Source: Opisthocomus hoazin (taxonomy: Eukaryota; Chordata; Aves; Opisthocomiformes; Opisthocomidae). From it: a stretch of 64,000 nt of DNA. Within the stretch, counting starts at the first letter, position 1; each line of letters begins with the position of its first letter. The translations under genes and the position numbers were made by a program. Under the pieces are notes generated by a model that saw only the letters and a program-made list of their open reading frames with translations, was not told the DNA's origin and ran no database searches. Below, piece by piece: positions 11,601-23,605 of the stretch. The stretch is taken from assembly GCF_030867145.1 (NCBI RefSeq), contig NC_134414.1, positions 23,368,810-23,432,809 on the forward strand, given 5' to 3'.

Positions 11601-13588
11601 CTGGTTGTTGATACCACCCTGTCTTTTACAGCCACGGTCCATTCGGCAGCACAGTCTCACGGGCAGCTGGAAGATCCCCACAGCTGTGGACGAGCGGAGC
11701 TCTGCACCAGCCACCCTCTCTTTGTGAAACTTCTCTCAAAATAAAGTTTTCTGATTCATCAACCCATTGCCTGGTTCTTGTTTGTGTGGTATTTTGGGGG
11801 AAACTTGTCCATACACTCGTACAGAAATCTCTCTCTATAAAGCTGTATATTATGCAGAAACACTTACGGACACAAAGGAACAGGGTAGGCAATCAGAGGG
11901 TGCTCTGAGATCATGCAGGTACGATGGTTTCAAAACATGACAACTGTCTGATCACAGCTGGGAACAGTATGAAACACATGGGGCATCATCAACAGCAATC
12001 TCCATGCATGCAGCAGGCAGAGGGCTTGCCGTTGTCACGTACTTCTGGGAAAGCTGTAAGGGGTGGCTGGTGCTGCCAGGATGAAAACACATGGGCCACG
12101 AGACTGTCAGAAATGGTGACCACCTGCCATAAAATGGCATCTGAATCAACATGGTGGCCCTGCGCATGTTGTGTGAGGGGGCTTCCCGCTCTGAGGCCTT
12201 TCTAGGGCTGACAGGAGGGGGTGGCTGGTGCCAAGAAATGGCTGCGAGCCGGTCGCAGAGGGTATGAAAACGAGGGGGTCATGTTTTACAAAACGGCAGC
12301 TCAGTGCTGTTACAGAGCCAAGAGTTCTGTCCTCCAGCCAGCGGGATGAGGCAGGACGCAGTCTGTGGGCTCCGTACGGACCTTGCCACCGTGTTAGATG
12401 TTGTCCAGGGCGCAGGCGGGATGTTCTGCGCTCTGTCGCTGGGCGTTTTCACTTGAGGCCATTGAAGGAAAAGCTCTCACTGCCTCGTCTGTTTTTTCTT
12501 AGAAAACAGCCTTGAGACATGGAATTCCCAACGGATTCACATAAACGTGTATATGGCTGCTATTCCGAAATTATTGATTGTAACATTATCATATATTGCA
12601 TCAAATCCAGGACGGACGTTTTATGACTAAAGATTTTTTCTAATATTTCATCATATTGATTTTTTAAAAACCCTCAAATTCTCCAAAAATTATAAATCAA
12701 AGACAATAATACTGGTACCTTAATAATAACTTAGTAACTTCTCAAAACCACAGTAGTGTCTATATTTTGCTGAAGTGTATAAGACAAATTTTTATGATTC
12801 GGATGTCTCTGGGATAGACTACGCCGTGAGAGCTGGCATAGCGCTCTTTCAATTCCATCTCATTTGCTGCCATTCTGTGATTCTTATTATTCTTATTGGA
12901 ACCAACGCGATTGCTAACCAGATAGTTCCATTAATGTACAGAATTAGAATATCATCTAGATGAGACTCAAAGCCTTCATCTCGTTGACAATTTAATGTCT
13001 GTGCCGTTGTTTCCCCTCCTTCTGCTCTGATTTTTTGAGCCAGACCTCTCCCAGGAATGTCAGCGCATGGAAAGGAAGTGCATATAAGTCAAGTGTGACA
13101 TCCTCATGCTACTCAGAAAGCACTGGTTTATCACAGGAAGGGTGATCTAAAGGCATCTGTCGCTATAAGCATTAGCCATGTTGCCACACACCCCACTTGG
13201 GGTTGAAGTGACACTAGGCCGGGTGCATCACAGGGCTCAGCGGGTTAGACTGGACTGGGATAACTGGTCAGCTGCCTTGCCCCAGTCTGTCACCTGAGGA
13301 TACGGCTGCAAATGAGTTTTGAATTCAATTTGAAAAAAGTCCTTCCTCAAGGACAAACCTGATTTGAGCCCCGTACAGTTCAAGGTTAAGATACTGCTCA
13401 GGAGTGTACTGACCTGTGATGCATAAGGTACCAAAACCACTAAAAATTAGACTTTGATGCAATTCCACCACTTTTCAGAAACCATGAAATCAAGTCACTT
13501 CATCCCATTACGAATGCTGGGTCATTCTGTTTCAATTCCAGTACGGTCCGTGAAGCTGATGTCTTCTATTTCTGTGGCACCATGCTGG
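11601..13588. other. Intergenic, no gene seen
   Basis: GC-richer to about 12.5 kb, then AT-rich. No exon, RNA gene or known repeat recognised. AATAAA occurs near 11740 without an adjacent gene. Confidence 0.45.
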
Positions 13589-13752
13589 GGTTTCACAGTC
13601 CTTGCATTCAAGGCCAGGTTGGGTGGAGCTCTGAGCAACCTGGTCTAGCGGAAGATGTCCCTGCTCATGGTAGGGGGGTTGGAACCAGATGAGCTTTAAG
13701 GTCCCTTCTAACCCTTACCATTCTATGATTCTATGATTCTATGATTCTATTT
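13589..13752 (+). mobile_element. CR1 LINE 3' fragment with expanded tail
   Basis: The last ~160 bp of a CR1 (CAAGGCCAGGTTGGGTGGAG, AGCAACCTGGTCTAG, GGTCCCTTCTAACCC) followed by four copies of the 8-bp tail unit ATTCTATG. The 5' boundary is approximate because the first ~20 bp are diverged. Confidence 0.9.
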
Positions 13753-14385
13753 TCCCCTTATTCCTGACCAATACTTTTGTATTTAGCTATCTTTATACCA
13801 AATGCCTTAACAGACGTGCAGGGCTTAATCATAGTGCACTAAATATTTGATTTACATGATAAGTTCTAAAGGCTGGTTTTAGTGCAAAATATTTCAGTAG
13901 ACCACGTCTTCCATGACCCAGAGTACCACAGATGCTCGTTTTTGTGGGCTGTGCCAGAGACCCTGAACAGATTGCATTGTGTATCCGTTAAAAGGACCGG
14001 TAGGCCAGCACAGAATGGACGGAGAAGTCGTTAGCGGTGAGACTCACCTCAGTCTCGTTTAGATACGTATGGTGCAAGTTTCTCACCTTCTGGAGCAGGT
14101 TTCCTTTTCAGTCAGCGGAGAGCGACATTGTCGTAGGCGCCTGCTGTGGTCCACTCTTACACAGCCGGAGTCGTGTCATTTTCAGCCAGAAATCCCCGTA
14201 TTTTTTCTCATCAGCCTCGACACCTTGGCTCCTACCGGGCCAAAACCATCCTGGCTCTGCCCCAGTCTCCTGCCCTGGCCCAGTGGGTCCCACCCGACGC
14301 TCGGGGGCCCGGTGGGCTTGAGGAGAGCCAGGCTCATCTCCACGCCCAGAGGGTGGTGGCTGGGCGGGAGCGCTGGGCTCCTGAC

Positions 14386-14530
14386 AGAGCCGGGGAGGGC
14401 CCCCGACACCCTCCCCCCAGGGCTGAGGGGAGAGCCGGGCGGGAGGTCCCCGACACCCCCAGGTCTGAGGGGAGAGCCGGGCAGGCGGGCCCCGATACTC
14501 TCCCAGGTCTGAGGGGAGAGCCGGGCGGGT
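14386..14530 (+). repeat. GC-rich minisatellite, about 3 units of 42-44 bp
   Basis: The motif CTGAGGGGAGAGCCGGGC recurs at 14423, 14465 and 14509. The intervening bases are also similar (CCCCGA.AC, CCCAGG). A weaker related unit precedes the first. It lies about 350 bp upstream of the IL17D start codon. Confidence 0.8.
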
Positions 14531-14860
14531 CGCCCCGCGGGGTTGCTGTGGCCGGGCTGAGGGAAGCCGGGCAGCGTCTGGCGGCAGACCGAGCCCGGCC
14601 GTGCCTGCGGGGCTGTCCCCGCGGCCGGGGGCAGCGGGACAGGATGGCGGGGCCATGCGGGAGTGCGGGACCGTCGGTCTCTCGGCGCCGAGCGCTCGCC
14701 TCTCAGTGAGCGCCTGAAGCGCTCCTGGCATGCGAGGCCAGGGGAGATGCAGCGAGGAGCGGGGCACTCTTCCAACAGCTCCTCCGCCGAGAGAGCCAGT
14801 GGCACGGCGCGGCGCCGCAGCCCGCCGCTCTCCCCGGCTTCCTCCGGCAGCCCGACCGCC

Positions 14861-14875
14861 ATGCAGCCAGGCAGG
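14861..14875 (+). CDS. IL17D: IL17D first coding segment, start of signal peptide
   Basis: IL17D is a secreted IL-17-family cystine-knot cytokine. This segment encodes only Met-Gln-Pro-Gly-Arg, followed by the donor GTAAGG. Joining 14875 to 15018 gives MQPGRVRAALLCAALLCGAL, a classic signal peptide with a short basic N-region and a leucine-rich core, probably cleaved near Ala-Lys-Ala at residues 27-30. The whole three-exon CDS is 636 nt (211 residues; human about 202). The bases before the ATG (CCGCC) fit a Kozak context. An unspliced alternative start at 14913 is in frame with exon 2 but would place a long Arg-rich stretch ahead of the hydrophobic core, so the spliced start is preferred. Confidence 0.82.
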
Positions 14876-15017
14876 GTAAGGGGCTGCGGGCCGGGGCAGG
14901 ACGGCCTGGGGCGTGGGGGGGGAGCGCCTCGGCCCCGGGGCACGGCGGCGGCGGCGGGAGGGGGGGACACGGACGACGCGCCGGGCCCCGGCCCCGCTGA
15001 CGGCGGCGTCGTTGCAG

Positions 15018-15322
15018 GTGCGGGCGGCGCTGCTGTGCGCAGCGCTGCTGTGCGGGGCGCTGCTCCCGCTCCGCCCGGAGGCCGCCAAGGCGCCCCGGCG
15101 GCCGGCGCGGACCCGGACCTGCGCCGAGCGGCCGGAGGAGCTGCTGGAGCAGCTGTACGGGCGGCTGGCGGCGGGGATGCTCAGCGCCTTCCACCACACG
15201 CTGCAGCCCGAGCCGCCGGGCCGCCAGCACAACGCCAGCTGCCCCGCCGGGGGCCGGCCGCCCGCCGACAAGAGGTTCCGGCTCCCCGTCAACCTGCGCA
15301 GCGCCTCGCCGTGGGCCTACAG
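15018..15322 (+). CDS. IL17D: IL17D second coding exon
   Basis: The acceptor GTTGCAG precedes VRAALLCAALL; the donor after 15322 is GTGACT. The exon encodes the signal-peptide core, a basic propeptide-like stretch (APRRPARTRT), then the IL17D N-terminal region CAERPEELLEQLYGRLAAGM, SAFHHTLQ, the glycosylation site Asn77-Ala-Ser, Cys80, and NLRSASPWAYR, the last codon split with the next exon. The helix-like EELLEQLYGRL and the SPWAYRISYD block are highly characteristic of IL17D. It is very GC-rich, typical of first exons that are often missing from bird assemblies. Confidence 0.95.
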
Positions 15323-15375
15323 GTGACTCGGGGGAGGGGGGGGGGGCGAGGGGTGTCAGAGCAGGCGTCTGAATG

Positions 15376-15640
15376 TCACAGAATCACAGAATGGTAGGGG
15401 TTGGAAGGGACCTCTGTGGGTCATCTAGTCCAACCCCCCTGCCGAAGCAGGGTCACCTACAGCAGGCTGCGCAGGACCTTGTCCAGGCGGGTCTTGAGTA
15501 TCTCCAGAGAAGGAGACTCCACAACCTCCCTGGGCAGCCTATTCCAGCGCTCCATCTCCCTCAGAGGGAAGAAGTTCTTCCTCGTTCAGACGGAACTTCC
15601 TGTGCCTCAGTTTGTGCCCATTGCCCCTTGTCCCGTCGCT
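15376..15640 (-). mobile_element. CR1 LINE 3' fragment in IL17D intron
   Basis: A 5'-truncated, ATTCTGTG-ending CR1 of about 265 bp, antisense to IL17D. It starts only 54 bp after the exon 2 splice donor. A 3-nt deletion relative to other copies occurs near 15582, in the 'NMRK' codons. Confidence 0.93.
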
Positions 15641-17514
15641 GTAGGCAGACAGAGGGGAAATAGGTGAAAACAACATGCGTGGGGAATACGTCTCATGGGG
15701 AGAAATGAACGAGGTGGGGTGAGCTGTGAGAGGGGGCTCACCCACGCCCGCCCGGCCAGGAGCGCAGACCACCCCTCAGAAAGTCCCTCTGGCAAACTGT
15801 CCCAGGTGAAGGTCACTCAGAGGCCCCTCAACAAGACCCCGTCACCAAGAAAGACCCTCGTGATGCCATGGCATCCCCAGAGGGGCTCGGGCGCTCTCCC
15901 TGGGGTGCGACTGCAGACCCTGTGCTGGTTCGCTCATCAGAGCGCTGTGTGTTCTGGTTACGTGCCAGCAGAGCTGTACCTCCACCTGCCCCACCGCAAG
16001 CGCTCCCACGGCCTCGCTGTCCGCGTTGTGGTCGGAGCATCGGCAAGGGATGGGTACTGCGATTTTCTGCATCTGGGTTTTCAGCCTACACTTTGCAAAC
16101 CCCTCTCCCCCGAGGTGGAACGGGGACCAACAGGCTATTTTTAAGGGGGCTCAAAAATACCTAAGTAAAGTAAATCTGTTGTTAGGCTGGTTAATACACA
16201 AAACAAGGGTCTGCACTTCTGCAGGGAACACTGGAAAAGCTTGGAAACCTCTGATCTAGAACACTAAAACCAACGTGTGAGCACATTCTCGCTGTAAAAT
16301 CGTCTGGTAGTTTGGTAGTTTGGTTAGTCTGAATAAGACTGACAGAATTGGGTTCTCTGTTTTCAGCTTTCAGTAACGACACCGCAGACAAAAGGAAGCT
16401 AAAACATGCACAAACTTAAAAGGAACTGACTTTCTTGCTACTTTCTGTGCATTATCCTTCGTACATACCTTGATGCGGTTACTGTGTATTCAGCAAACTT
16501 AAATATATCCTTGTTAGAGATCTCCAACAAACATTTATTTTGTGGCATGGTTTTTGCCCGCTCGTAGGTTAAGAAGTAATCCCACTGAGGGAAAAATGGT
16601 TTATGTTCTCAATAAACCTTTCATAAACAAAGTATTTTTAGAAATAGTATTTTTAGTTATACATTTTCTGTAAGCAGACTGAGGATTTTTTAAGCTACCT
16701 AAGTGTGCAGAAAGCAAGTCTGATGAACAGAACACCTACCATTAGGCTCAGATATGTTGTTTTTGCCAGATACTAGTGTTATCAAAAAATTGTTGTCCTG
16801 GTCTGAAAACAGTGCCTTCCATGGTCACATCTCACTGGGCAGGTATTTATTTTCAGTTGGAGCTCTGTATAGGCTTATTTCTTAACAAAGAAGGAGCTTC
16901 TATTTGCAGCCTAGCTTACAAAAAGTTTATTAAGAAACTGTAAATCCACTGTACTTGTCACCAAAATGTTTTCAAACAGACCACTAACCATTCACATACA
17001 GGTAACTTCATGACATCTCCAAGCTAGAAGTTTTAAAACATAGTGAAAAAAAAAGTATTACACTGTCAAAGGCAGAATCTTATTTACAGCTTTTTTTCTT
17101 GATCTTACTTTTACACTATCATTAGCGTGCAACGAGACCGCAACAGACATTTGCAAGATGAGCAATGAAAGTGTAAAATATAAAATTGCTCATTATGAAC
17201 AGTAATGAGGATTGGCTATTACTACCTGCTATTTAATAGATTTTGAAGCCAGATATAAGCATTATGAAGATCTGGTCTGATCTGTGATGTTCACCCGGTT
17301 GCCCTGGAAGTAAGCTCCCAAATCCCATCAGAGCTACTGTGTATCTTTAAAAGGACACGCAACTCTCACTTCAAGATGCCAAACACTGGCGCATTATGCC
17401 TTGTCAATGGTTAACCAATTCCACTTACATGATCCCAACAATTTCTTCTCCATGGCAGAGGTGTTACTCTGAAGAACTGCATACAGCTCTCTGCTGTAAC
17501 ACAGAACTTTCTTG
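15641..17514 (+). other. IL17D intron, no feature seen
   Basis: Intronic sequence, AT-rich after 16.1 kb. Nothing recognised. Confidence 0.5.
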
Positions 17515-18105
17515 ACAAGCCTACTTAAATTTAGTTCTTTCAATCTTTCCTCATGAGTTGCTCCCCTTCAGTCATCTTGCCAAGATTCGTTGCTGTCTGC
17601 TGAACTGCCTTTGAATCACCAAAGTTGTTCTAGTAGTGAATGCCCAGAAGTGAATTCACTGTAGGCAGCCCCCTCTTGTACACCCTGATAGGACACCCCT
17701 CAAAGCATCAATTTATTTGAAATTTGCGTCAAGATTCCTGCCCCGTTTCACCGTGTCTCACAGACATCCTGCTCTCCCAACTTCTCTTCTGCCCCTAAAG
17801 AGTTACAGTTCAGTTGATTTCTGCTCTGTGCACGAAGGGTCTTTTCTCTTTTTGACCTGCATTTTAATGTCTGAGATACCTCGCGCTTTTTCTCTGTCTT
17901 CACTGGTGTTGCAGCAGTTCCCATTGTTACCATCTGCAGATTTCATTAACATGCTGTTGATACTCCTTATTCCAGGTCATTAATAATAAAGATATTAAGT
18001 CTGGCTCTACTTACCCTCCCCTACGTATCTCCCTAGGCACCTGTTCCCAGCTGTTTAACACTGCTTCTTGTAATTCTGCTCACAAGACCATTCAGTTCAA
18101 GTCAA
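17515..18105 (-). mobile_element. Ancient degenerate CR1/L3-type LINE fragment
   Basis: In the plus orientation the order of landmarks follows antisense CR1 reverse transcriptase: a 'TTTCAATCTTTCCTCATGAG' block near 17540, then near 17935 'CATCTGCAGATTTCATTAAC' (antisense of the FADD-box region), 'GGTCATTAATAATAAAGATA' (antisense of the FINDL region) and a decayed '..CTCCCTAGGCACC' where CCTGGGGCACTCC is expected. Identity is low, far older than the other CR1 copies. Boundaries are approximate. Confidence 0.5.
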
Positions 18106-18384
18106 CTGAAATTTTTTCTTATCAGCATTTGCGAGAAAGAATCAAATGTATTACTTAGAGCTCTGTGAATAACACTCACCCTCCTGCATTCCATACATCC
18201 AAGTTTGTCATTCTGTTTAGTGTGGAAGAATTAGGCTTGATTGGCTCAAAGTACAGATAATCCTTGTGTGGCTTCTTTCCTTGTCTTTGTTCTGTGCTTA
18301 CTATTTATTTTCTATTACTTGGTCTTTAATTTGGTTATACAAAAATCAAGACTTACATCATTTTTGGCTTGCTCCAACCCGGAG

Positions 18385-18580
18385 AGACAGGAGTTGCACA
18401 TGGATTGCACCACAGATCCATCTAGTCCACAATCCTGCTGCTGGCAGCAACCAACAGTTGCAAAATTAGAGGCAAAAATTAGAGGAAGAATGTTAGTTTA
18501 TCTGCCTGATGATACTGAAATTCCATCCTGATGGCCGCAGGAGATCAGTATAGAACTCAGAGCACAAAGTTTCATCACAC
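18385..18580 (+). repeat. Possible ancient dispersed repeat
   Basis: The block around 18408-18440 (ACAGATCCATCTAGTCCACA, then ATCCTGCTGCTGGCAGC) resembles a dispersed amniote repeat that I remember with 'CATCTAGTCCAGTATCCTG' and 'GACAGTGGCCA'. I cannot name the family with certainty, and the extent is approximate. Confidence 0.35.
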
Positions 18581-21500
18581 AAATCGTCTTCTATAAAGAG
18601 ACAGGAGAGTTCCCTGAAGTCAGCTGAGTAGAGTGAGATCCTGGGCATATTGGATTTGTTCAGCACTTTGGGAAGTTGGTCTAAGAGTTACCCATTTTTT
18701 TAAAAAAATAGAGCCAGTGGCAGAAGCTCTGCTGTGAAATCATTATGCAATGAAATCATAAAGCTGACTGTACCAATTTGTGACATCTATCCAGGAGCTG
18801 CTTGTCCTCTTTAATAGTATTACATGGACAGTCGATGAAATCCAGAAAGCTTGCTTGTACAAAGAGGTACTGGCAAGGGCCGTGGTTCTTGGCTGTTGCT
18901 ATGGTTCACAGTTGCTTCACAAGAATTAGTTATATGGATGGTCTTACCACCGACGGATCCCTGCCAACAGCACAGAGTGGGTGCTGCTGGCTAAAATTCA
19001 GAGAAGCCATAAGCATGGTACATCTTTACCAACGCAAGCTCAACTCGAGAGATGTACACGCAAGTTGCTCATGGGCACAAGCCATTATAAAAAGGATTAA
19101 TTTTAAACACATGCCTACACATTTGCAGGGTCTGGTCATAAAGCTCAGAGTAATTGTTGAAAAATCTGATCCCACTGAAGTCAACAGCATGTTTACAGGC
19201 CGTGTTGATTTGTGATGCCATTCAAGGTGCTACAGAGCACAGGTGCCATTCCTTGATCAGCTGTATACATCAGCTCTATTTTTATTCTCTGTTGTCATAC
19301 GGTTATAATAGCATTCATAGCAACTTTGTAGGAATATATTCAGAGTCTTCTGCATGAATTTAGCAAAAATTCTGTATGTGTATTTAAGAAGCCATTCCAG
19401 TTACTGGATTTCCAAACCTCATGGCTTCTTTGTCTGTCTCTGGGGCCTAATCCTGCATTTTTTAAGGAGTCATTTACTTATGAGATTTTTATCTTTTTTA
19501 CTTTTTTATCTTACTTACTATTTTTAACTTTTATTATCAGTGTTGATCTGATCATGAAATCCCATGTTAGCTGGTCACTCTCTCAAACATTGCCCAGCTT
19601 GTTTTTTCTGCTTTTCAAAAACCAGTTTCAGTTTATAAGCATCCATGGTTTAGTGCTCATCTATATAAAATCTTAATAAAAATAATACAGGCAAGTCTTT
19701 TTTTTTTTTTTACTGGTAAAAGCCAAGCTTGTCTGCAGTGCTTTTGAAAGAAGTCATAGAAGAGGGCTTTCCTCTAAATAATACCTCAGTGATTTTCAAG
19801 AACCTTGTCCAAGACATTTTCCAGGATCTAACATTATCATGTGTCACAGTGTGCATACCCCAAAGATGCAGCCCAGGGAAAAAACACAAGGGGAAGCAGA
19901 ACTGCCATCCTTTTTATTTGAGTACATGCTTGTACAACTCTTCAGCAAATCGCTGTTAGCACTAGGCTATTTTATGCAAGCACTGTACTTACTACCTGTA
20001 TATAAAACAACCGAAGCATAAATGAGAACAAAAGAACACCTGCTATAGAGAAATAAATGTCTTGCCAAGAGGGGAAAAAAGTTGTTAACTCCTAATCCCA
20101 TAAGTATTTCAGAGTGCAAAGTAGAAGGATGATGATCTGCTTATTAGACTTCTGATAACATCCAGCTGTTAGCCTACTGCTAGCAGTGATTTTCTGAAGA
20201 GTCAGCTCTATTTGCCTGACCCAGCACAGCATGTGACCCACTGGATTTAGAAGCTTGGAAACTATAATGGGATATAAAAAAACTTGGAAACTATAAAGTG
20301 ATAATATTATTAAAAATACTATATACGAAAGTAGCAGTACAGGACAAGATGGGTGAAGTCTTTGCAAGAGTTTTACTCCCGACAGAAACTTTTCTCTTGA
20401 ATTTCCAGGCTTAGTACATAAACGGCAGGAAGTTTGTTTTTCACTGGGAGCTCTCAGAGCACTCGTAGGGTTGTGAGGAAAAGCAGCCTGGAACTAGTCA
20501 CACTTCATTAGCAGTTCAGTTGAGTACAAACCGGCTTCTTGTTCCAGCAGATCAGAACACCACAGCCCGGCATAGCTCCTTGCTCCTGTCATTTGTAAAC
20601 CAAGAGTGCTGGCTAGGCAGAGTTAGCCTGCGCACCAGTAACCGGAGTTCACGGGACAAGGGCCACCCTGGGCTGTGTAGTTCACAGCAGTGGCCACAGC
20701 AGATGACACAGGATGCAGGGGACCCTTGGGTGCCAGTGGGAAGCTGCACTTCTCTGGTTCTCCACCAGTCTTCCCAGCTGCTTCTGTTATGTCCACCCCA
20801 GTAAGGTGCATCTTTCAGTGCTGAACAGGAAGGAGTCAGTGGGAACTGGGCATGTGTGTTTTATCAGGTTAATTAATTAACTTGACCAAACATGTTTGCC
20901 CTGTTCGAGGAGAAGACATAAAAACATGACTTGGTAGTGCTTAGAGTAATGGACATGCATCAAACGACAGCAGCTGAGGCGGTGGTCATTACATGCGCAG
21001 AGTGATCACGTTCAGCACATAAAAACGGAGGAAGCGGGTCACACAGCTGCCTTTATATAGCTAGGTACTGGTGTTTGGCAGCAGTTCAGACCCACATCAG
21101 GCTGGGTTGTCTAGAAGGATGAAAATGAGTCTTCAGTTATACTGCCTTTCTTAGCACGTTTGAGCTGAAGATGCAGAACCTTGGATGCGCCTCCAAAGTT
21201 GAGTGACATTTGAGTGCAGCGTTTCATTTCAGGAGGCATTACTTAGAGTCGTAAGCCTTGAAGTTCTGGTCTGGATGCAAAACCACATCTAGATTTTGGA
21301 TTCATCTTTGGGTTTGGATCCTCTCTGATTCCTTCCAATCCTCACATGATGGAGTAGAGGTATCTACAGCAAACATAGCAATATGAGAGATTTTTCTACA
21401 TAAGGCAGAAAACCGCACCATCCTTCCAAAACCTCCCTTATTTATTCCTGACTTTTGGCACCTGTGAGTTTGGAGGGGAAGCTTGTTGTAGACCACAGTT

Positions 21501-22545
21501 CCAGTGACAGTGTTCTCTTGTTATTAGTGAAAACTCTTACGTTTGCATTCAGAAGCATGTTCATACCTTCCAGTAACATCATAAACCAGGTGCTAGAGAT
21601 AATACAGTAGAGGAAGTACCGATGACTTGACATATGTTGTGTTTAACAATCCACCACTGAAAATACTCACACTTGAGTTTGAAATGGGAATGTATCATGG
21701 GAGAAAAGCCTGTGTTCCACTTTCTTCCCTTCTGCTACCAGACATTTTATTTCACATGGGTGTGAGATCCTGTAACATGAAGGTATTTCCTGGGGAAAGT
21801 AAGCAAGTATAAATGGGACAGAGAAGCTTTGCAAAAAATATCTGCGACATCGCAGGTGTCTGGCTGTGACAGAACTGCTCAGGTTTTTCTGTGAGGAAAA
21901 CAAATTCCTTAAAAAGATAAAGAACCAGATTATATGGCTATTGCAAAAAAAACACAAAGTCTCTTTTCTTCGATGACAGAATAATCAAGTTTGTGTTTGG
22001 CTAAAGCTGTGATTCCCAATTTGTTTTAACCTGATAAACTGGTGTTGCTTCTCCTGAAAAGGGCAGCTCCCTTCTGCTCCCATCTACAGCTGCTTGTTCA
22101 CGATTCCTTGTTTATGTAGGGCTCTGTGTATATGTGGCAAGAGAGCTGAAGGACCAAGATCCAGCTTTTGACGAGGTTACTACTCAGTTGGATGAATTCC
22201 CCGATCTGTCCTGTGACCAGAAGAACGTTAGCATCAACCCAGGGGCGGAGGCAGGAGGGAGAGCCAGGCTGCCTGTCTTGGCAAGCGCAGATTTTGTTGA
22301 CTAGAATTGAGTGCGTAATCACAGCTCAAGGCAGACTTATGCTGCCTTTTCCACGGCTGAAACCTCTGCTCATCTCAGAGAACACCTGAACAGATAAAAG
22401 GCTAATGCTTTGATACCCAAGGCACACAATTTAGGAATCACATTAGTCCATTGTGTTTTTCAAAATTGGTTATTTTGAAAACTGCTGTGGGAAGGGGGGC
22501 ATTGTATACTCAGTTTGTATCATTCCATAAATAATTACATTGATG
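18581..22545 (+). other. IL17D intron, no feature seen
   Basis: About 4 kb of intronic sequence with a poly-T run near 19697-19712. No exon of IL17D is expected here, because exons 2 and 3 join in frame. No repeat recognised. Confidence 0.5.
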
Positions 22546-23605
22546 ACAGAATCACAGAATCACAGAATCACAGAATAGTAGGGGTTGGAAGGGACCTCTG
22601 TGGGTCATCTAGTCCAACCCCCCTGCCGAAGCAGGGTCACCTACAGCAGGCTGCACTGCACCTTGTCCAGGCGGGTCTTGAATATCTCCACAGAAGGAGA
22701 CTCCACAACCTCCCTCCCTAGGCAGCCTGTTCCAGGGCTCCGTCACCCTCAGAGGGAAGAAGTTCTTCCTCATGTTCAGACGGAACTTCCTGTGCCTCAG
22801 TTTGTGCCCATTGCCCCTTGTCCTGTCACTGGGCACCACTGAAAAGAGCTTGGCCCCATCCTCCTGACACCCACCTTTCAGATATTTATAAGCATTTATT
22901 AGGTCCCCTCGCAGCCTTCTCTTCTTCAGGCTGAACAAGCCCAGTTCCCTCAACCTCTCCTCGTAGGGGAGATGCTCCAGTCCCCTCACCATCCTCGTAG
23001 CCCTCCGCTGGACTCTCTCCAGTAGCTCTTCATCTTTCTTGAACTGGGGAGCCCAGAACTGGACACAGTACTCTAGATGAGGCCTCACCAGGGCAGTGTA
23101 GAGGGGAAGGAGAACCTCCCTCGTCCTGCTGGCCACACTCTTCTTGATGAACCCCAGGATCCCATTGGCTTTCTTGGCAGCCAGGGCACACTGCTGGCTC
23201 ATGGTTAACCTGTCGTCCACCAGGACACCCAGGTCCCTCTCCGCAGAGCTGCTCTCCAGCAGGTCAGCCCCAAGCCTGTACTGGTGCATGAGGTTGTTCC
23301 TCCCCAGGTGCAGGACCCTGCATTTGGCTTTGTTGAACCTCATCAGGTTCCTCTCTGCCCAGCTTTCCAGCCTATCCAGGTCACGTTGAATGGCAGCACA
23401 GCCTTCTGGTGTATCTACCACACCTCCCAGTTTGGTGTCATCAGCAAACTTGCTGAGGGTACATTCTAACTCTTCATCCAAGTCGTTGATGAAGAAGTTA
23501 AACAAGACTGGGCCCAGTACTGACCCCTGGGGGACACCACTTGTTACCAGCCTCCAACTAGACTCAGCGCCGCTGATGACAACCCTCTGAGTTCTGCTAT
23601 TCAGC
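22546..23605 (-). mobile_element. CR1 LINE, about 1.06 kb, 5'-truncated
   Basis: This ATTCTGTG-ending CR1 in IL17D intron 2 carries the C-terminal half of reverse transcriptase. On the minus strand the frame includes [24 protein letters not shown] and [20 protein letters not shown]. The frame shifts near 22716, where CCTCCCTCCCTAGG replaces the usual CCTCCCTGGG (a 4-nt insertion), so the ORF2 end is lost. Truncation lies upstream of the SGVPQGS motif. Confidence 0.95.

Larger units (their letters stand above)
14250..15350 (+). promoter_or_regulatory. CpG island over the IL17D promoter and first exons
   Basis: GC content and CpG density rise sharply at about 14.25 kb and fall after 15.35 kb. 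The island covers the 5' flank, the start codon, the 142-nt first coding intron and the second coding exon of IL17D. No TATA box is seen near the start; the transcription start is not defined. Long open frames on both strands here reflect high GC, not coding. Confidence 0.8.

Noticed and set aside
14913-15017. Unspliced IL17D start at 14913
   Set aside because: It would give a long Arg-rich N-terminus, whereas splicing 14875 to 15018 gives a normal signal peptide with good donor and acceptor.
14108-15292. 394-codon minus-strand open frame over the IL17D promoter
   Set aside because: It lies in the CpG island opposite the IL17D start and exon 2. GC-rich sequence has few stop codons, and the translation is low-complexity Pro/Arg/Ala/Gly without a domain.
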